Source of the DNA: Oxalobacteraceae bacterium
GTDB taxonomy: Bacteria; Pseudomonadota; Gammaproteobacteria; Burkholderiales; Burkholderiaceae_D
Reading direction: 5' to 3'
NCBI GenBank assembly: GCA_027485535.1
Contig: JAIXQV010000155.1
Location: forward strand, 1 to 13,078
Length of the DNA: 13,078 nucleotides
This document shows positions 1 to 7,178 of this stretch, piece after piece. The notes beneath the pieces are model-generated. The model saw only the letters and a program-made list of their open reading frames with translations, was not told the DNA's origin and ran no database searches. The first letter of the stretch is position 1; every line of letters begins with the position of its first letter. Both the position numbers and the translations under genes were made by a program.

Positions 1-140
1 CCTTTTACTTTGCCAGCGTCGCGCACTGTATTCATGCGCTCATCCAAGTAAGCGACCGCCTGCTTCAGCGCGAGCTCTTCACCTTCTTTGCAGGCCAAAC
101 GGTAGGATTGGCCCATGATCGTGACATCGAGCGTGGTCAT
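1..140 (-). CDS. zapA: Cell division protein ZapA (5' part, cut by window edge)
   Basis: ZapA is a small cytoplasmic protein that binds FtsZ, cross-links its protofilaments and stabilises the Z ring. Only the first 46 codons are present. The visible N-terminus begins MTTLDVTIMGQSYRLACKEG and continues to a YLDERMNTVRDAGK segment, which fits the ZapA pattern of a short beta-rich FtsZ-binding head (V-x-I-x-G-x-x-Y) leading into the long helix. The start ATG (140-138) overlaps the stop of the upstream coiled-coil gene as ATGA. An AGAGAGG sequence ends four bases before the ATG, so the start is well supported. The overlap implies translational coupling with the 71-aa gene. The C-terminal coiled-coil lies outside the window. 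The family assignment is confident; the rest of the gene cannot be judged. Confidence 0.9.
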   Translation of the reverse strand, partial: MTTLDVTIMGQSYRLACKEGEELALKQAVAYLDERMNTVRDAGKVK

Positions 141-352
141 GCGGCCTCTCTGTCGGCATCAGCGCTTGGCAGGCTATCGATCAACTTCGCTACCCGATCG
201 TGCGCTTCTTGCATGCGCTGCTCCAGCCCAGTGTTTTGCTCGGTGAGCGCGGCGATCTGGCTACGGAGCGCAGCGTTCTCGCTGCGCAAGGTCTGCGCCA
301 TCTCTGCCAGTTGCTTGACCTTATCAAGCAAAGATTGGAAATCGAAAATCAT
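137..352 (-). CDS. Short coiled-coil protein upstream of zapA (DUF904/TIGR02449, ZapB-like)
   Basis: This 71-residue protein is almost entirely a predicted coiled coil. It has heptad-like leucines and polar residues through LLDKVKQLAEMAQTL and the segment RSENAALRSQIAALTEQN, then EQRMQEAHDRVAKLIDSL and an acidic tail. No membrane segment or cysteine is present. Short proteins of this kind directly precede zapA in many beta- and gammaproteobacteria. They resemble ZapB, the coiled-coil partner of ZapA, but I would not assert orthology. The gene overlaps zapA by four bases (ATGA). An in-frame TAG lies three codons before the ATG, so no upstream start exists. There is no Shine-Dalgarno sequence, and a promoter -10 element ends only five bases before the ATG. 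An internal start at Met18 is possible but would remove much of the first helix. Confidence 0.82.
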   Translation of the reverse strand: MIFDFQSLLDKVKQLAEMAQTLRSENAALRSQIAALTEQNTGLEQRMQEAHDRVAKLIDSLPSADADREAA

Positions 353-357
353 CCGGC

Positions 358-387
358 ACTATAGTCGTGCGGCAGAATTTCCGTCAA
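358..387 (-). promoter_or_regulatory. Sigma70-type promoter abutting the coiled-coil/zapA start codon
   Basis: On the minus strand, TTGACG (387-382) is followed after 18 bases by TATAGT (363-358). Each hexamer matches the consensus at five of six positions. The start codon of the 71-aa gene lies only five bases beyond the -10 element. With the usual -10 to start-site distance, transcription would begin at or within one or two bases of the ATG. The promoter would give zapA and its partner transcription independent of addAB. No start site has been mapped here. Confidence 0.65.
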
Positions 388-454
388 TACATTCAGGGAC
401 TTGTCATCGAAAGTTCATCAGTCACGTTCGGATAAGAAAGTTGTCAGTTTCGCA

Positions 455-487
455 CCGAGCGGACATGCACTAGGTGCTTTCGCTCGG
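455..487. other. Inverted repeat spanning the addA stop codon
   Basis: CCGAGCG (455-461) and CGCTCGG (481-487) are perfect 7-base inverted repeats. The 19-base loop contains a nested GCAC/GTGC pair and the addA stop codon. No run of T follows on the minus strand, so this is not a standard intrinsic terminator. It could protect the addAB mRNA 3' end or slow RNA polymerase. Chance occurrence is possible. Confidence 0.35.
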
Positions 488-3400
488 CTCAGACCCGTGC
501 AATTGGCCATCGACGGTGATCAGCGCAGTGTGCACGCGCTTCCCCGGGAACAGCGCCAAGCAGGCCGCGCGGTAGCGCTCAAGCTGTTGCCAATAGGTGG
601 TTTGTTGCTGGTCGAGCAGACTGCGCTTGTAATCAAGCACCCACAATGCATCCTCGAACACCACGAGGCGGTCGATACGCATCCACTCGCCGTTGTAAAC
701 CAGCTCCAACTCGTTGTGCGCGAAACTGTGGGCAGCGGGATCGTAAAAGCGCTGTAATGTTTTGCTGGCGAGAATATGGGCCGCCTGCTCGCACACCACA
801 CGCGCTTCGGGCTCCGTGCATAGCAGCCAACGGGCGGCACGCTGAGCCGACGGCATCGAAATCGGCCATGACCCGGGTTGAGTCAAGCGCTCCATCAAGG
901 CGTGCAGACGCTTGCCTTCCAGTGTCGCTTGATTATCTGGCTCAACCACCGCAGTCGGCAATGGGAATGCCCTCGGCTGAAACAGCGAGAGCGCGAACTG
1001 ATCAGCGGCGCTAGTGGCATCCGACGGTGACGACACCGCCGGCGCGGGATCGAACTCTGCAACTGATATCAGCCGCTCATACCAGCTGTCCGGTTTCACC
1101 CCGCCGCCGTCATCTTTGCCCGTATGCGCGCCACTAATGATCAAGAGTTGCCGTGCGCGCGTTGCCGCCACATACAGCAGGTTCCAATTTTCTTGTTCTC
1201 TGAATGCTTCTTCCTGCGTAAACCATTTGTCGCGAGCAGCGCCTCGCTCCGCCTTTTTACCAAACACCGAAAAATGGACAGGTGCAGGCGCATCTTGGGG
1301 CCAATCACACAGCACACCCGCTTTTTCAGCGCCAGCATCGCTATGGTTCGCGCCCATCAGCACGACAACTTCGGCCTCCAATCCCTTGGCAGCATGAATA
1401 GTGAGAATACGCACTGCATCGGTCGCAGCGTCGACGTCTGCCTCATCTGGTGCATCGCGCTCGCTACCGCGCTGACGACGCCTGAGGTGCTCGAGAAAGC
1501 GCGTGATACTCGGATAACGTCCAGCATCTAAGGCGAGTGACAGTGCAACAAACGCGTCCAGATTGCCCAAGACTTGTGCTCGCGTCTCAATCGGTGAAGC
1601 CACCGCATAGCGCTGCAGCAGCTCACCCTCGTGTATGACACGATCCAGAAGATCATGTACTGGCAAATAGGAAGCATAGGCTAGCCAACGACTCAGAAAA
1701 TCATGCAGACGAATCGCTGCCGCCGATGCTGTTTGTTCAATGACACGCTGCTGCAGTCGCAGCCACCAGTGCGAAAAACGATCGTCTACAGCCAGATCAA
1801 CCAATTCTTCATCGGTACATCCACCGATCGGTGACTTCAACACACGCGCCAGAGCAAGATCATCGGCCGGCATCGTCAACCAGCGCAGCAGTGCGATCAG
1901 ATCACCCGCTTCCAGCGTGTCGAGCAATCCCCCCGCGCGACTACTCACGAACGGTATACCGACCGACCGTAGACCTCGTTCAACAGAAGCAAGATGGGTT
2001 CGACTGCGTACCAGAATCATCATGTTCGACCATGACAATGCTTGGCCAGAATGGCTAAATTGCTGACGTGCCTGATGCAAGGCATAACCTACTTGCACGC
2101 CCTCTTTCTCGCGCCTGAGATCTTCCAGCTCAACCGGCGCTTGACAGAGAGGATCACGCAATGAAAAGCCATCAGCCTGCGGTGGCGATATTTTTTCCTC
2201 ACGCAGCAATGGCAAACGCCACACCGCACCCTCGGCGCTCGATGTGGTTGCCTGCTCGGCATACAGTGGGTTGTCGCCCATCGTCTGATTGAGTGCCGAG
2301 ACGACAGCGACTGCATTTCGATAAGTGATACTGGTCCGAAGATCTACCGCGCCGAACGGCTTCAATAGCTCGCGCGCCGCCTGAAATACACGCGGCTCTG
2401 CGCGTCGGAAACGATAAATCGATTGCTTAGGGTCGCCAACAATAAAGACACTGGGTCGCTGAGCGTCATGACCATAGGCGTCCAACCAGGCACGCACGAT
2501 CTGCCACTGCAGCGGATTGGTATCCTGGAACTCATCAATCAAAATATGCTTGTAGCGGGCGTCAATCCGCGCATGCAGATAGGCTGCGTGTTCTGAATCA
2601 GACAGTAAACGCCAAGCCTGCAACTCGAGGTCAGCAAAGTCGAGCTTGCGCTGATCCGCTTTCACTGCATGATAATGATCGATCAGTACGGCACCAACCG
2701 TAAACACAGCCAAGTTCAACTGGCGAACAGTCATCTCGCTACTACGCGCGCGCAGATTGATCAAAGCCTCGCAAAGCGCAGCCCAATCTGATGGAAAGCG
2801 ATCAAGGTCGTCTGCAGCTAGCGTTTTACGCTGCGCATTGGTGATCGTCATGGCACGTGGCTCGCCGCTTTTTGTCAGGCACGCGGCGCACAGTCGATCG
2901 AAAGATTCAAGACTAGGGTCAGCGCCGAGTGTTTGTATAAGTTCATCGGCGTTTTTTTGTTGCTTGTCGGTCCCCGCACCCAAGATGCGCGCCACTCGCG
3001 TCGCCAAACTCACCGATTGCTGATCGCCCCAAAAGCTCAGTCGTGCGTCTCGCTCACCATCCTCACCGCAGAGCGCAATCAGTTGTTGATGTGGATCGTC
3101 GCGCTCGCACAAAATTTCCCACTCAGCACGTTGATCGAGAAACTCATTCAGCAAGTCTTTGCCACCGCCATCGCCGGCAATGGCATATACCGTCATCAGC
3201 GCATCGCGCAGATGAGTGTTCTCTAACTGGCTCAGGGACTTGAAAAATCTTAACCAAGCTGCTTCTCGAATTTCAGTGATGCTTTCTTCAAGTGTCAAGC
3301 CATGCGGTATACCTGCCGCGAGTGGCGCAATCTGCAGCAGACGAATAAACCAACTATGAAAGGTATCAACCGACAAGCCATGCGGGCTAGCCAATACATC

Positions 3401-3757
3401 GGCATACAGCTGCCTTGCGCGTGGCAGATAGTGTCGCGCCTGCGCCGCCGACAAGCCGCGCTGTGTCAGCTCATCTAAGACCTGCTCATCACTGGTCTCC
3501 AGCGCTAACTGACGTAGTAAACGCAGCAGACGGTCACGCATCTCATCAGCCGCTTTCCGCGTGAAGGTAATCGCGAGCATCTCAGCGGGTTGCGCACCCT
3601 CCAATAACAGCCGCAACATGCGCGACACTAACAACCATGTCTTGCCGCTACCGGCGCAAGCCTCGACCAAGACAGAACGACTCGGATCTGCAGCGACACT
3701 GACGAACTGCTCCGCAGTGACGGGTTTGTTATCGATAAAGCGCTGCCCGCTCTGCAT
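470..3757 (-). CDS. addA: AddA-type helicase-nuclease subunit (UvrD/RecB superfamily)
   Basis: This is the ATP-driven helicase-nuclease subunit that, with AddB, resects double-strand breaks for RecA loading. In the 1097-aa reading (start 3763) the superfamily 1 motifs are in order: Q-motif glutamine near 19, Walker A ACAGSGKT at 35-42, TFTRKAADEM near 66, DTFHSW near 133, Walker B DEFQDT at 410-415, GDPKQSIYRFR near 443, LTIHAAKGLE near 787 and LYVAATRAR near 863. A C-terminal RecB-type nuclease follows, with D1031, D1044-Y-K1046 and a Q-x-x-x-Y motif near 1060. The length is close to that of betaproteobacterial AddA. It overlaps addB. I prefer the ATG at 3757, the third codon of the longer reading, because TAAGGGGG lies seven bases upstream and TGATG couples it to the addB stop. 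Databases often label such proteins simply UvrD-helicase or RecB-like. Confidence 0.9.
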   Translation of the reverse strand: MQSGQRFIDNKPVTAEQFVSVAADPSRSVLVEACAGSGKTWLLVSRMLRLLLEGAQPAEMLAITFTRKAADEMRDRLLRLLRQLALETSDEQVLDELTQRGLSAAQARHYLPRARQLYADVLASPHGLSVDTFHSWFIRLLQIAPLAAGIPHGLTLEESITEIREAAWLRFFKSLSQLENTHLRDALMTVYAIAGDGGGKDLLNEFLDQRAEWEILCERDDPHQQLIALCGEDGERDARLSFWGDQQSVSLATRVARILGAGTDKQQKNADELIQTLGADPSLESFDRLCAACLTKSGEPRAMTITNAQRKTLAADDLDRFPSDWAALCEALINLRARSSEMTVRQLNLAVFTVGAVLIDHYHAVKADQRKLDFADLELQAWRLLSDSEHAAYLHARIDARYKHILIDEFQDTNPLQWQIVRAWLDAYGHDAQRPSVFIVGDPKQSIYRFRRAEPRVFQAARELLKPFGAVDLRTSITYRNAVAVVSALNQTMGDNPLYAEQATTSSAEGAVWRLPLLREEKISPPQADGFSLRDPLCQAPVELEDLRREKEGVQVGYALHQARQQFSHSGQALSWSNMMILVRSRTHLASVERGLRSVGIPFVSSRAGGLLDTLEAGDLIALLRWLTMPADDLALARVLKSPIGGCTDEELVDLAVDDRFSHWWLRLQQRVIEQTASAAAIRLHDFLSRWLAYASYLPVHDLLDRVIHEGELLQRYAVASPIETRAQVLGNLDAFVALSLALDAGRYPSITRFLEHLRRRQRGSERDAPDEADVDAATDAVRILTIHAAKGLEAEVVVLMGANHSDAGAEKAGVLCDWPQDAPAPVHFSVFGKKAERGAARDKWFTQEEAFREQENWNLLYVAATRARQLLIISGAHTGKDDGGGVKPDSWYERLISVAEFDPAPAVSSPSDATSAADQFALSLFQPRAFPLPTAVVEPDNQATLEGKRLHALMERLTQPGSWPISMPSAQRAARWLLCTEPEARVVCEQAAHILASKTLQRFYDPAAHSFAHNELELVYNGEWMRIDRLVVFEDALWVLDYKRSLLDQQQTTYWQQLERYRAACLALFPGKRVHTALITVDGQLHGSEPSEST

Positions 3758-6456
3758 CACCATGCCCCCTTACGGCATAAACCGCGCATCGCACACCAGT
3801 GGCAATTCTTGCCAACACCGGTCGCGGGCAAAGATGCACCGGTGCCAATGGCCGTCAGTTGATCACATAGCTGCGCATGGAGGGCCTCGCGCCAGACAGG
3901 TAAATCAGTTGCATCGACTGTGGCCGGCTTGTCTTCATCAATCGTGACATAGGCCGCGTGCACGGGCGGTGGGTCGATCAGTAATGCATAGAACGGTAGC
4001 TGATGATCTTCGCGCTCATTGACACGGTTTTGCAGCGAGCGCTTACGGCCACTTTTGTAATCCAGTACCTGCGATTCACCGGATGCATGATGATCGACAC
4101 GATCCACTTTACCAATCAGCTTGACGGATCCACCATCCCATTCAATCAAGCGCTCGTACCACTGCTCACCGAAGGCGAACTGCCATCCCTCCTGCTCGTG
4201 CTGATTTGCCCAATCAACATACGCGTCGCGTCGAGCAGACCAGCGCGCACGAAAACTCACCGCAGCGGGATTGCTGGTAACAATCTCGTCAAATACATGA
4301 TCGCTAATGCTGGTCATCAGCGCGTGTCTTTGCTCCAAGGGCGTGTCCAGCGCGCGGACTTCCTCATGGTAGCGCTGCAGAATGTGATGCAACCATTGGC
4401 CATAGTCGCGACGCTCGGGTAATTCCAATAGCTCATCCGGCGGCGAAAGCCGAAGCATGCGCGACGCAAAGAACTGATAAGGGCAAACAAACAGCGTGTT
4501 GTAGCCACTGGCAGAAAGTGTTTGCGGCAGTAGCGCTGGCGCTGATGGCGTTGGCGGTGACACGGGTGCTTGTGACAGCTTGGCCTCTGCGCGCTGCGGC
4601 TGTACATGCGGCAATGCGGGCTGATCGGCCAGCGCGAGGGTCAACTCAAGCCGCTGTATCCACGGACTGGGCGCGACATTTTCGCCATCCCGCTTGGCCT
4701 GCCAGCACAGCACGACCTGCGGGCAACTGATTAGCAGAGCAGCGAATTGCCGAAGTTGCTCACGTTGACGCTGCTCGCGGGTGTCGAGTCCGAGCTCGCG
4801 ACGAACTGCCTCGGCAAAAAACAAGGTCTCTGACGAGCGTGACGGCAAATGCTCTGCATCGACACTCAGCACAAGCGCCGCATCGAAGTGGCGCAGCACA
4901 CTGGCGCTGAGCGGCACCATCATCACCCGCAGATCATGACGCGGCGCGCTGTAGACAGTTTGCTCAAGCTGTAAATCGATCAGGGCACGCCATTCGGCTA
5001 GCGTAAATGTCTGCTGCAGGTGCTCGGTTTGCACGGCAAGTTGCGCCAGCATCGCCAGCACTTGGGCGCCAGCACTATCCGCTGCCATGGCATCCGCGCA
5101 ACCGGCAAGCTCAATCACCTGCTGAGTCGAGGCTACCCAGTCGCTGATGCTACGCGCCGCTCGATAGCGGGTGGCCTCGCGAGTGAGCTGCATGACCCAC
5201 TCTTGCAGTGCGGGCTGCTTGTCTAGCGTCTGACAAATAGTGTCCCAACTAGCGCCTGTGCCGGCGGAGATCAGCGCGGCCTCCATTGTCTTGCGCTCCG
5301 CATCATCACTCAATGCCGGATGTTGTTGGAATGGCGACTGTAAAAAATCCAGCAGGCGCATCACATCACCACTTGAGCTGGTCAGTGCAATCCATGCATG
5401 AATCACGCTCGCTGCACGGGTGGTTGACAGCTTCCATCCGGTGTCATCCGCCACCACGATATCGGCACGTTCAAGTAGCGCGCGTAGTCGCCGTGCGACC
5501 TGACGGTCTTGTGGAATAACAGCAATCCGCTGAAGCCCGCTGGCAATCCAGTCGACAATGATCTGGGCCGCTGCCTGCGCCTCCTGCTCCATGCTTGTAG
5601 CCGGACACAAGGCCACACCGACTGGTCGCGTTATCGGTAATTCGGTGTCAATCGCATCGACAGCCGCGCCATCATTCGACAAAGCGCCATCATTCGCCAG
5701 TAGTTCCGGCCAGCTGCGCGCGTACACCGCTGGCAGCGCATCGCGTCGCCAATCCAGCGTAATCTGCTCCACCGGCTGTCGTTCGCTCCATGCCAACAGA
5801 CATGCCATCTCAAGTGCATCCGGCTCTTCAGCCGCACACCAAAACAAGGGCGCACTCGCTTGCTTTGCAAAACGCTGGAGGGCCGCGTGTCGCACCACAC
5901 CGGGGTCACGTGCATCGCGCTCGACATGCCACAACTGCCAAACCAGTTGTGCCTCATCCGATAGCAAGCTCTTGCTACGCGGCGATAGCTGCGCTAGCGC
6001 AGCGCGCCACCGATCATCCACCGAAGCAGGCTGCGCCAGCGCCGATGGCAGTAGCGCTTTGGTGAGTTCGTCGGCAATGCTAATCAGGGTTTGCGCCAGC
6101 GGTAGCAGATCCGTATTACGACGCGCGGCAAACAGTTTTTTCAACCACGGGGTTTGCCGCAGCGATGCATACAGCGCCAGCAAGCGTTCGACGCTACTGG
6201 CGGGCTGTGCCGCTGTATCGTCCGGTCCCTGTAGGCTGAGACTATCCTCCAGCCGTCGAATCGCGGGCGGAATAAAGCAGCTACCCAGCCGCTCGAGCAG
6301 GCCTTGCCGCAGCAAGACACCATGCGCCGGGCTGTGTACCAAAACCGTGCAGGATGACAATGGCACGCCGATTGCCGAGGCGCGATCGATCAGCCGCTGC
6401 GCGGCAAGCGCCCAGAAACTAGCGCCGGGCGGGATGGTGTGGCGGGTGATCGGCAT
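3757..6456 (-). CDS. addB: AddB-type nuclease subunit with PD-(D/E)XK domain and Fe-S cluster cysteines
   Basis: This 899-residue protein is the partner of AddA. The C-terminal nuclease shows G-K-V-D785-R, L-D799-Y-K801 and Q819-L-P-F-Y, the core of the PD-(D/E)XK fold. Four cysteines match the AddB iron-sulfur staple: C658 (LFVCPYQFF) before the nuclease, and C885-x2-C888-x5-C894 at the extreme C-terminus. The N-terminal 600 residues look like a worn helicase scaffold. I see no Walker A GxGK(T/S): the expected place near residue 41 reads VLVHSPAHG. This fits AddB acting in structure and Chi scanning rather than as a motor, though Bacillus AddB retains a P-loop. The start at 6456 has no good Shine-Dalgarno sequence, and I see no convincing alternative. 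The gene is divergent from trxA and runs into addA with overlap. Confidence 0.88.
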   Translation of the reverse strand: MPITRHTIPPGASFWALAAQRLIDRASAIGVPLSSCTVLVHSPAHGVLLRQGLLERLGSCFIPPAIRRLEDSLSLQGPDDTAAQPASSVERLLALYASLRQTPWLKKLFAARRNTDLLPLAQTLISIADELTKALLPSALAQPASVDDRWRAALAQLSPRSKSLLSDEAQLVWQLWHVERDARDPGVVRHAALQRFAKQASAPLFWCAAEEPDALEMACLLAWSERQPVEQITLDWRRDALPAVYARSWPELLANDGALSNDGAAVDAIDTELPITRPVGVALCPATSMEQEAQAAAQIIVDWIASGLQRIAVIPQDRQVARRLRALLERADIVVADDTGWKLSTTRAASVIHAWIALTSSSGDVMRLLDFLQSPFQQHPALSDDAERKTMEAALISAGTGASWDTICQTLDKQPALQEWVMQLTREATRYRAARSISDWVASTQQVIELAGCADAMAADSAGAQVLAMLAQLAVQTEHLQQTFTLAEWRALIDLQLEQTVYSAPRHDLRVMMVPLSASVLRHFDAALVLSVDAEHLPSRSSETLFFAEAVRRELGLDTREQRQREQLRQFAALLISCPQVVLCWQAKRDGENVAPSPWIQRLELTLALADQPALPHVQPQRAEAKLSQAPVSPPTPSAPALLPQTLSASGYNTLFVCPYQFFASRMLRLSPPDELLELPERRDYGQWLHHILQRYHEEVRALDTPLEQRHALMTSISDHVFDEIVTSNPAAVSFRARWSARRDAYVDWANQHEQEGWQFAFGEQWYERLIEWDGGSVKLIGKVDRVDHHASGESQVLDYKSGRKRSLQNRVNEREDHQLPFYALLIDPPPVHAAYVTIDEDKPATVDATDLPVWREALHAQLCDQLTAIGTGASLPATGVGKNCHWCAMRGLCRKGAW
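3765..3772 (-). promoter_or_regulatory. Ribosome binding site deciding the addA start
   Basis: TAAGGGGG on the minus strand resembles the anti-16S complement TAAGGAGG with one mismatch. It lies seven bases before the ATG at 3757-3755 but only one base before the upstream ATG at 3763-3761. This spacing favours the downstream start, giving a 1095-residue AddA. The site lies inside the last codons of addB. Confidence 0.6.
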
Positions 6457-6748
6457 GCAGTGGGCGGGTAAATCCTGAGTTCAGTGCGCTGCTTGGCCCG
6501 TGATTGCGGCCGGTGCGAGACTTTCTGCGGGCATTGTATGCGACCGCTCAAGAGACGCGCCGGCCGACCGCACTTTCCCGGAAAATCGGTTATGATTCGA
6601 TCCGAGCTCCCGCCGCGCCTCCCCCTGCAAGAACCCCCACCATAATAAGAGCGCCACATTTCAATGTGTGTGATAAATGCAGGCGAAGCGTTAGCCGTCA
6701 GGCCAGACAATAACAAGCGGGCCGATTCCCCCTCCTGCCGAGGACAAC
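6457..6748. promoter_or_regulatory. Divergent control region between addB and trxA
   Basis: These 292 bases hold no convincing gene. On the plus strand, TATGAT at 6591-6596 is a good -10 candidate for trxA, but no matching -35 hexamer lies 16-18 bases upstream. CATAAT at 6641-6646 is a second, equally incomplete candidate. On the minus strand, TACAAT at 6538-6533 could be a -10 for addB, again without a clear -35. The promoters must lie here because the two genes diverge, but I cannot place them firmly. A 14-base palindrome at 6655-6668 is listed separately. Confidence 0.45.
6655..6668. repeat. Palindrome CACATT-TC-AATGTG upstream of trxA
   Basis: Two perfect 6-base arms are separated by two bases, too close for a stable RNA hairpin but suitable for a dimeric DNA-binding protein. 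It lies about 80 bases before the trxA start and downstream of the best -10 candidate. I do not recognise it as a known operator. One such site can arise by chance in this much sequence. Confidence 0.35.
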
Positions 6749-7075
6749 ATGAGTGACACCATCAAACATATTTCCGACACTTCATTTGAAGCGGATGTAC
6801 TGAAATCCGACAAGCCTGTCCTGGTTGATTTCTGGGCAGAGTGGTGCGGTCCCTGCAAGATGATTGCGCCAATCCTGGAAGAAGTTGCCAAAGAATACGA
6901 TGGCAAGATTCAGGTCGCAAAAATGGATGTTGATTCGAATCAGGCGATACCCGCCCAGTTCGGCATCCGCGGTATTCCAACGCTGATCTTATTCAAGAAT
7001 GGTGTACCGGCAGCGCAGAAAGTCGGCGCCTTGGCCAAGGGCCAGCTGACCTCCTTCATCGATAGCAACATCTAA
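6749..7075 (+). CDS. trxA: Thioredoxin 1
   Basis: Cytoplasmic thioredoxin reduces protein disulfides using electrons from NADPH through thioredoxin reductase, and serves ribonucleotide reductase, PAPS reductase and methionine sulfoxide reductases. At 108 residues the protein is full length. It has the active site W-C33-G-P-C36, the buried Asp27 (VDFWAEWCGPC), and the cis-proline loop GIPT with Pro77. No signal peptide precedes the domain, so it is the cytosolic type rather than a periplasmic DsbE/CcmG relative. GAGG ends six bases before the ATG, supporting this start. It precedes rho on the same strand, a common trxA-rho arrangement in proteobacteria, and diverges from addAB. Assignment is secure. 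Confidence 0.97.
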   Translation: MSDTIKHISDTSFEADVLKSDKPVLVDFWAEWCGPCKMIAPILEEVAKEYDGKIQVAKMDVDSNQAIPAQFGIRGIPTLILFKNGVPAAQKVGALAKGQLTSFIDSNI

Positions 7076-7082
7076 TATCCAT

Positions 7083-7108
7083 GGCGGTAGCACGTATTCG
7101 CTACCGCC
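7083..7108 (+). terminator. Hairpin after trxA, without U-tract
   Basis: GGCGGTAGC (7083-7091) and GCTACCGCC (7100-7108) form a perfect 9-bp stem with an 8-base loop, starting eight bases after the trxA stop. It is followed by TCTCTCTCC rather than a T run, so it is a weak intrinsic terminator at best. It may be the 3' end of a trxA transcript or part of the rho leader. Confidence 0.5.
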
Positions 7109-7178
7109 TCTCTCTCCGTCTGACCATCGCGGTTCCCTCCCCCACCTTGAAAGCCCGTCGCCGAGACGGCACCTGACC
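7109..7178 (+). promoter_or_regulatory. C-rich rho leader, possible Rho utilisation region
   Basis: Bases 7109-7150 contain 20 C and only 6 G in 42 bases by hand count, with clusters such as CCCTCCCCC. C-rich, G-poor, unstructured RNA is what Rho binds. In E. coli, rho is autoregulated by Rho-dependent termination in its leader. A 5-bp stem CCGTC/GACGG (7155-7159 with 7165-7169) follows just before the start codon and includes the only weak Shine-Dalgarno-like sequence (GAGACGG). The autoregulatory role is inferred. Confidence 0.45.

Noticed and set aside
401..757. 118-codon plus-strand frame at the addA 3' end
   Set aside because: Antisense to the AddA nuclease domain, which is clearly coding on the minus strand; no ribosome binding site or motif supports it.
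5558..6478. 306-codon plus-strand frame over addB
   Set aside because: Ser/Ala/Arg/Cys-rich composition typical of an antisense shadow. The minus-strand frame is the AddB subunit continuing to conserved nuclease motifs.
7083..7108. Standard intrinsic terminator after trxA
   Set aside because: The stem is good, but a CT-repeat rather than a T run follows, so it is listed only as a weak terminator or leader structure.
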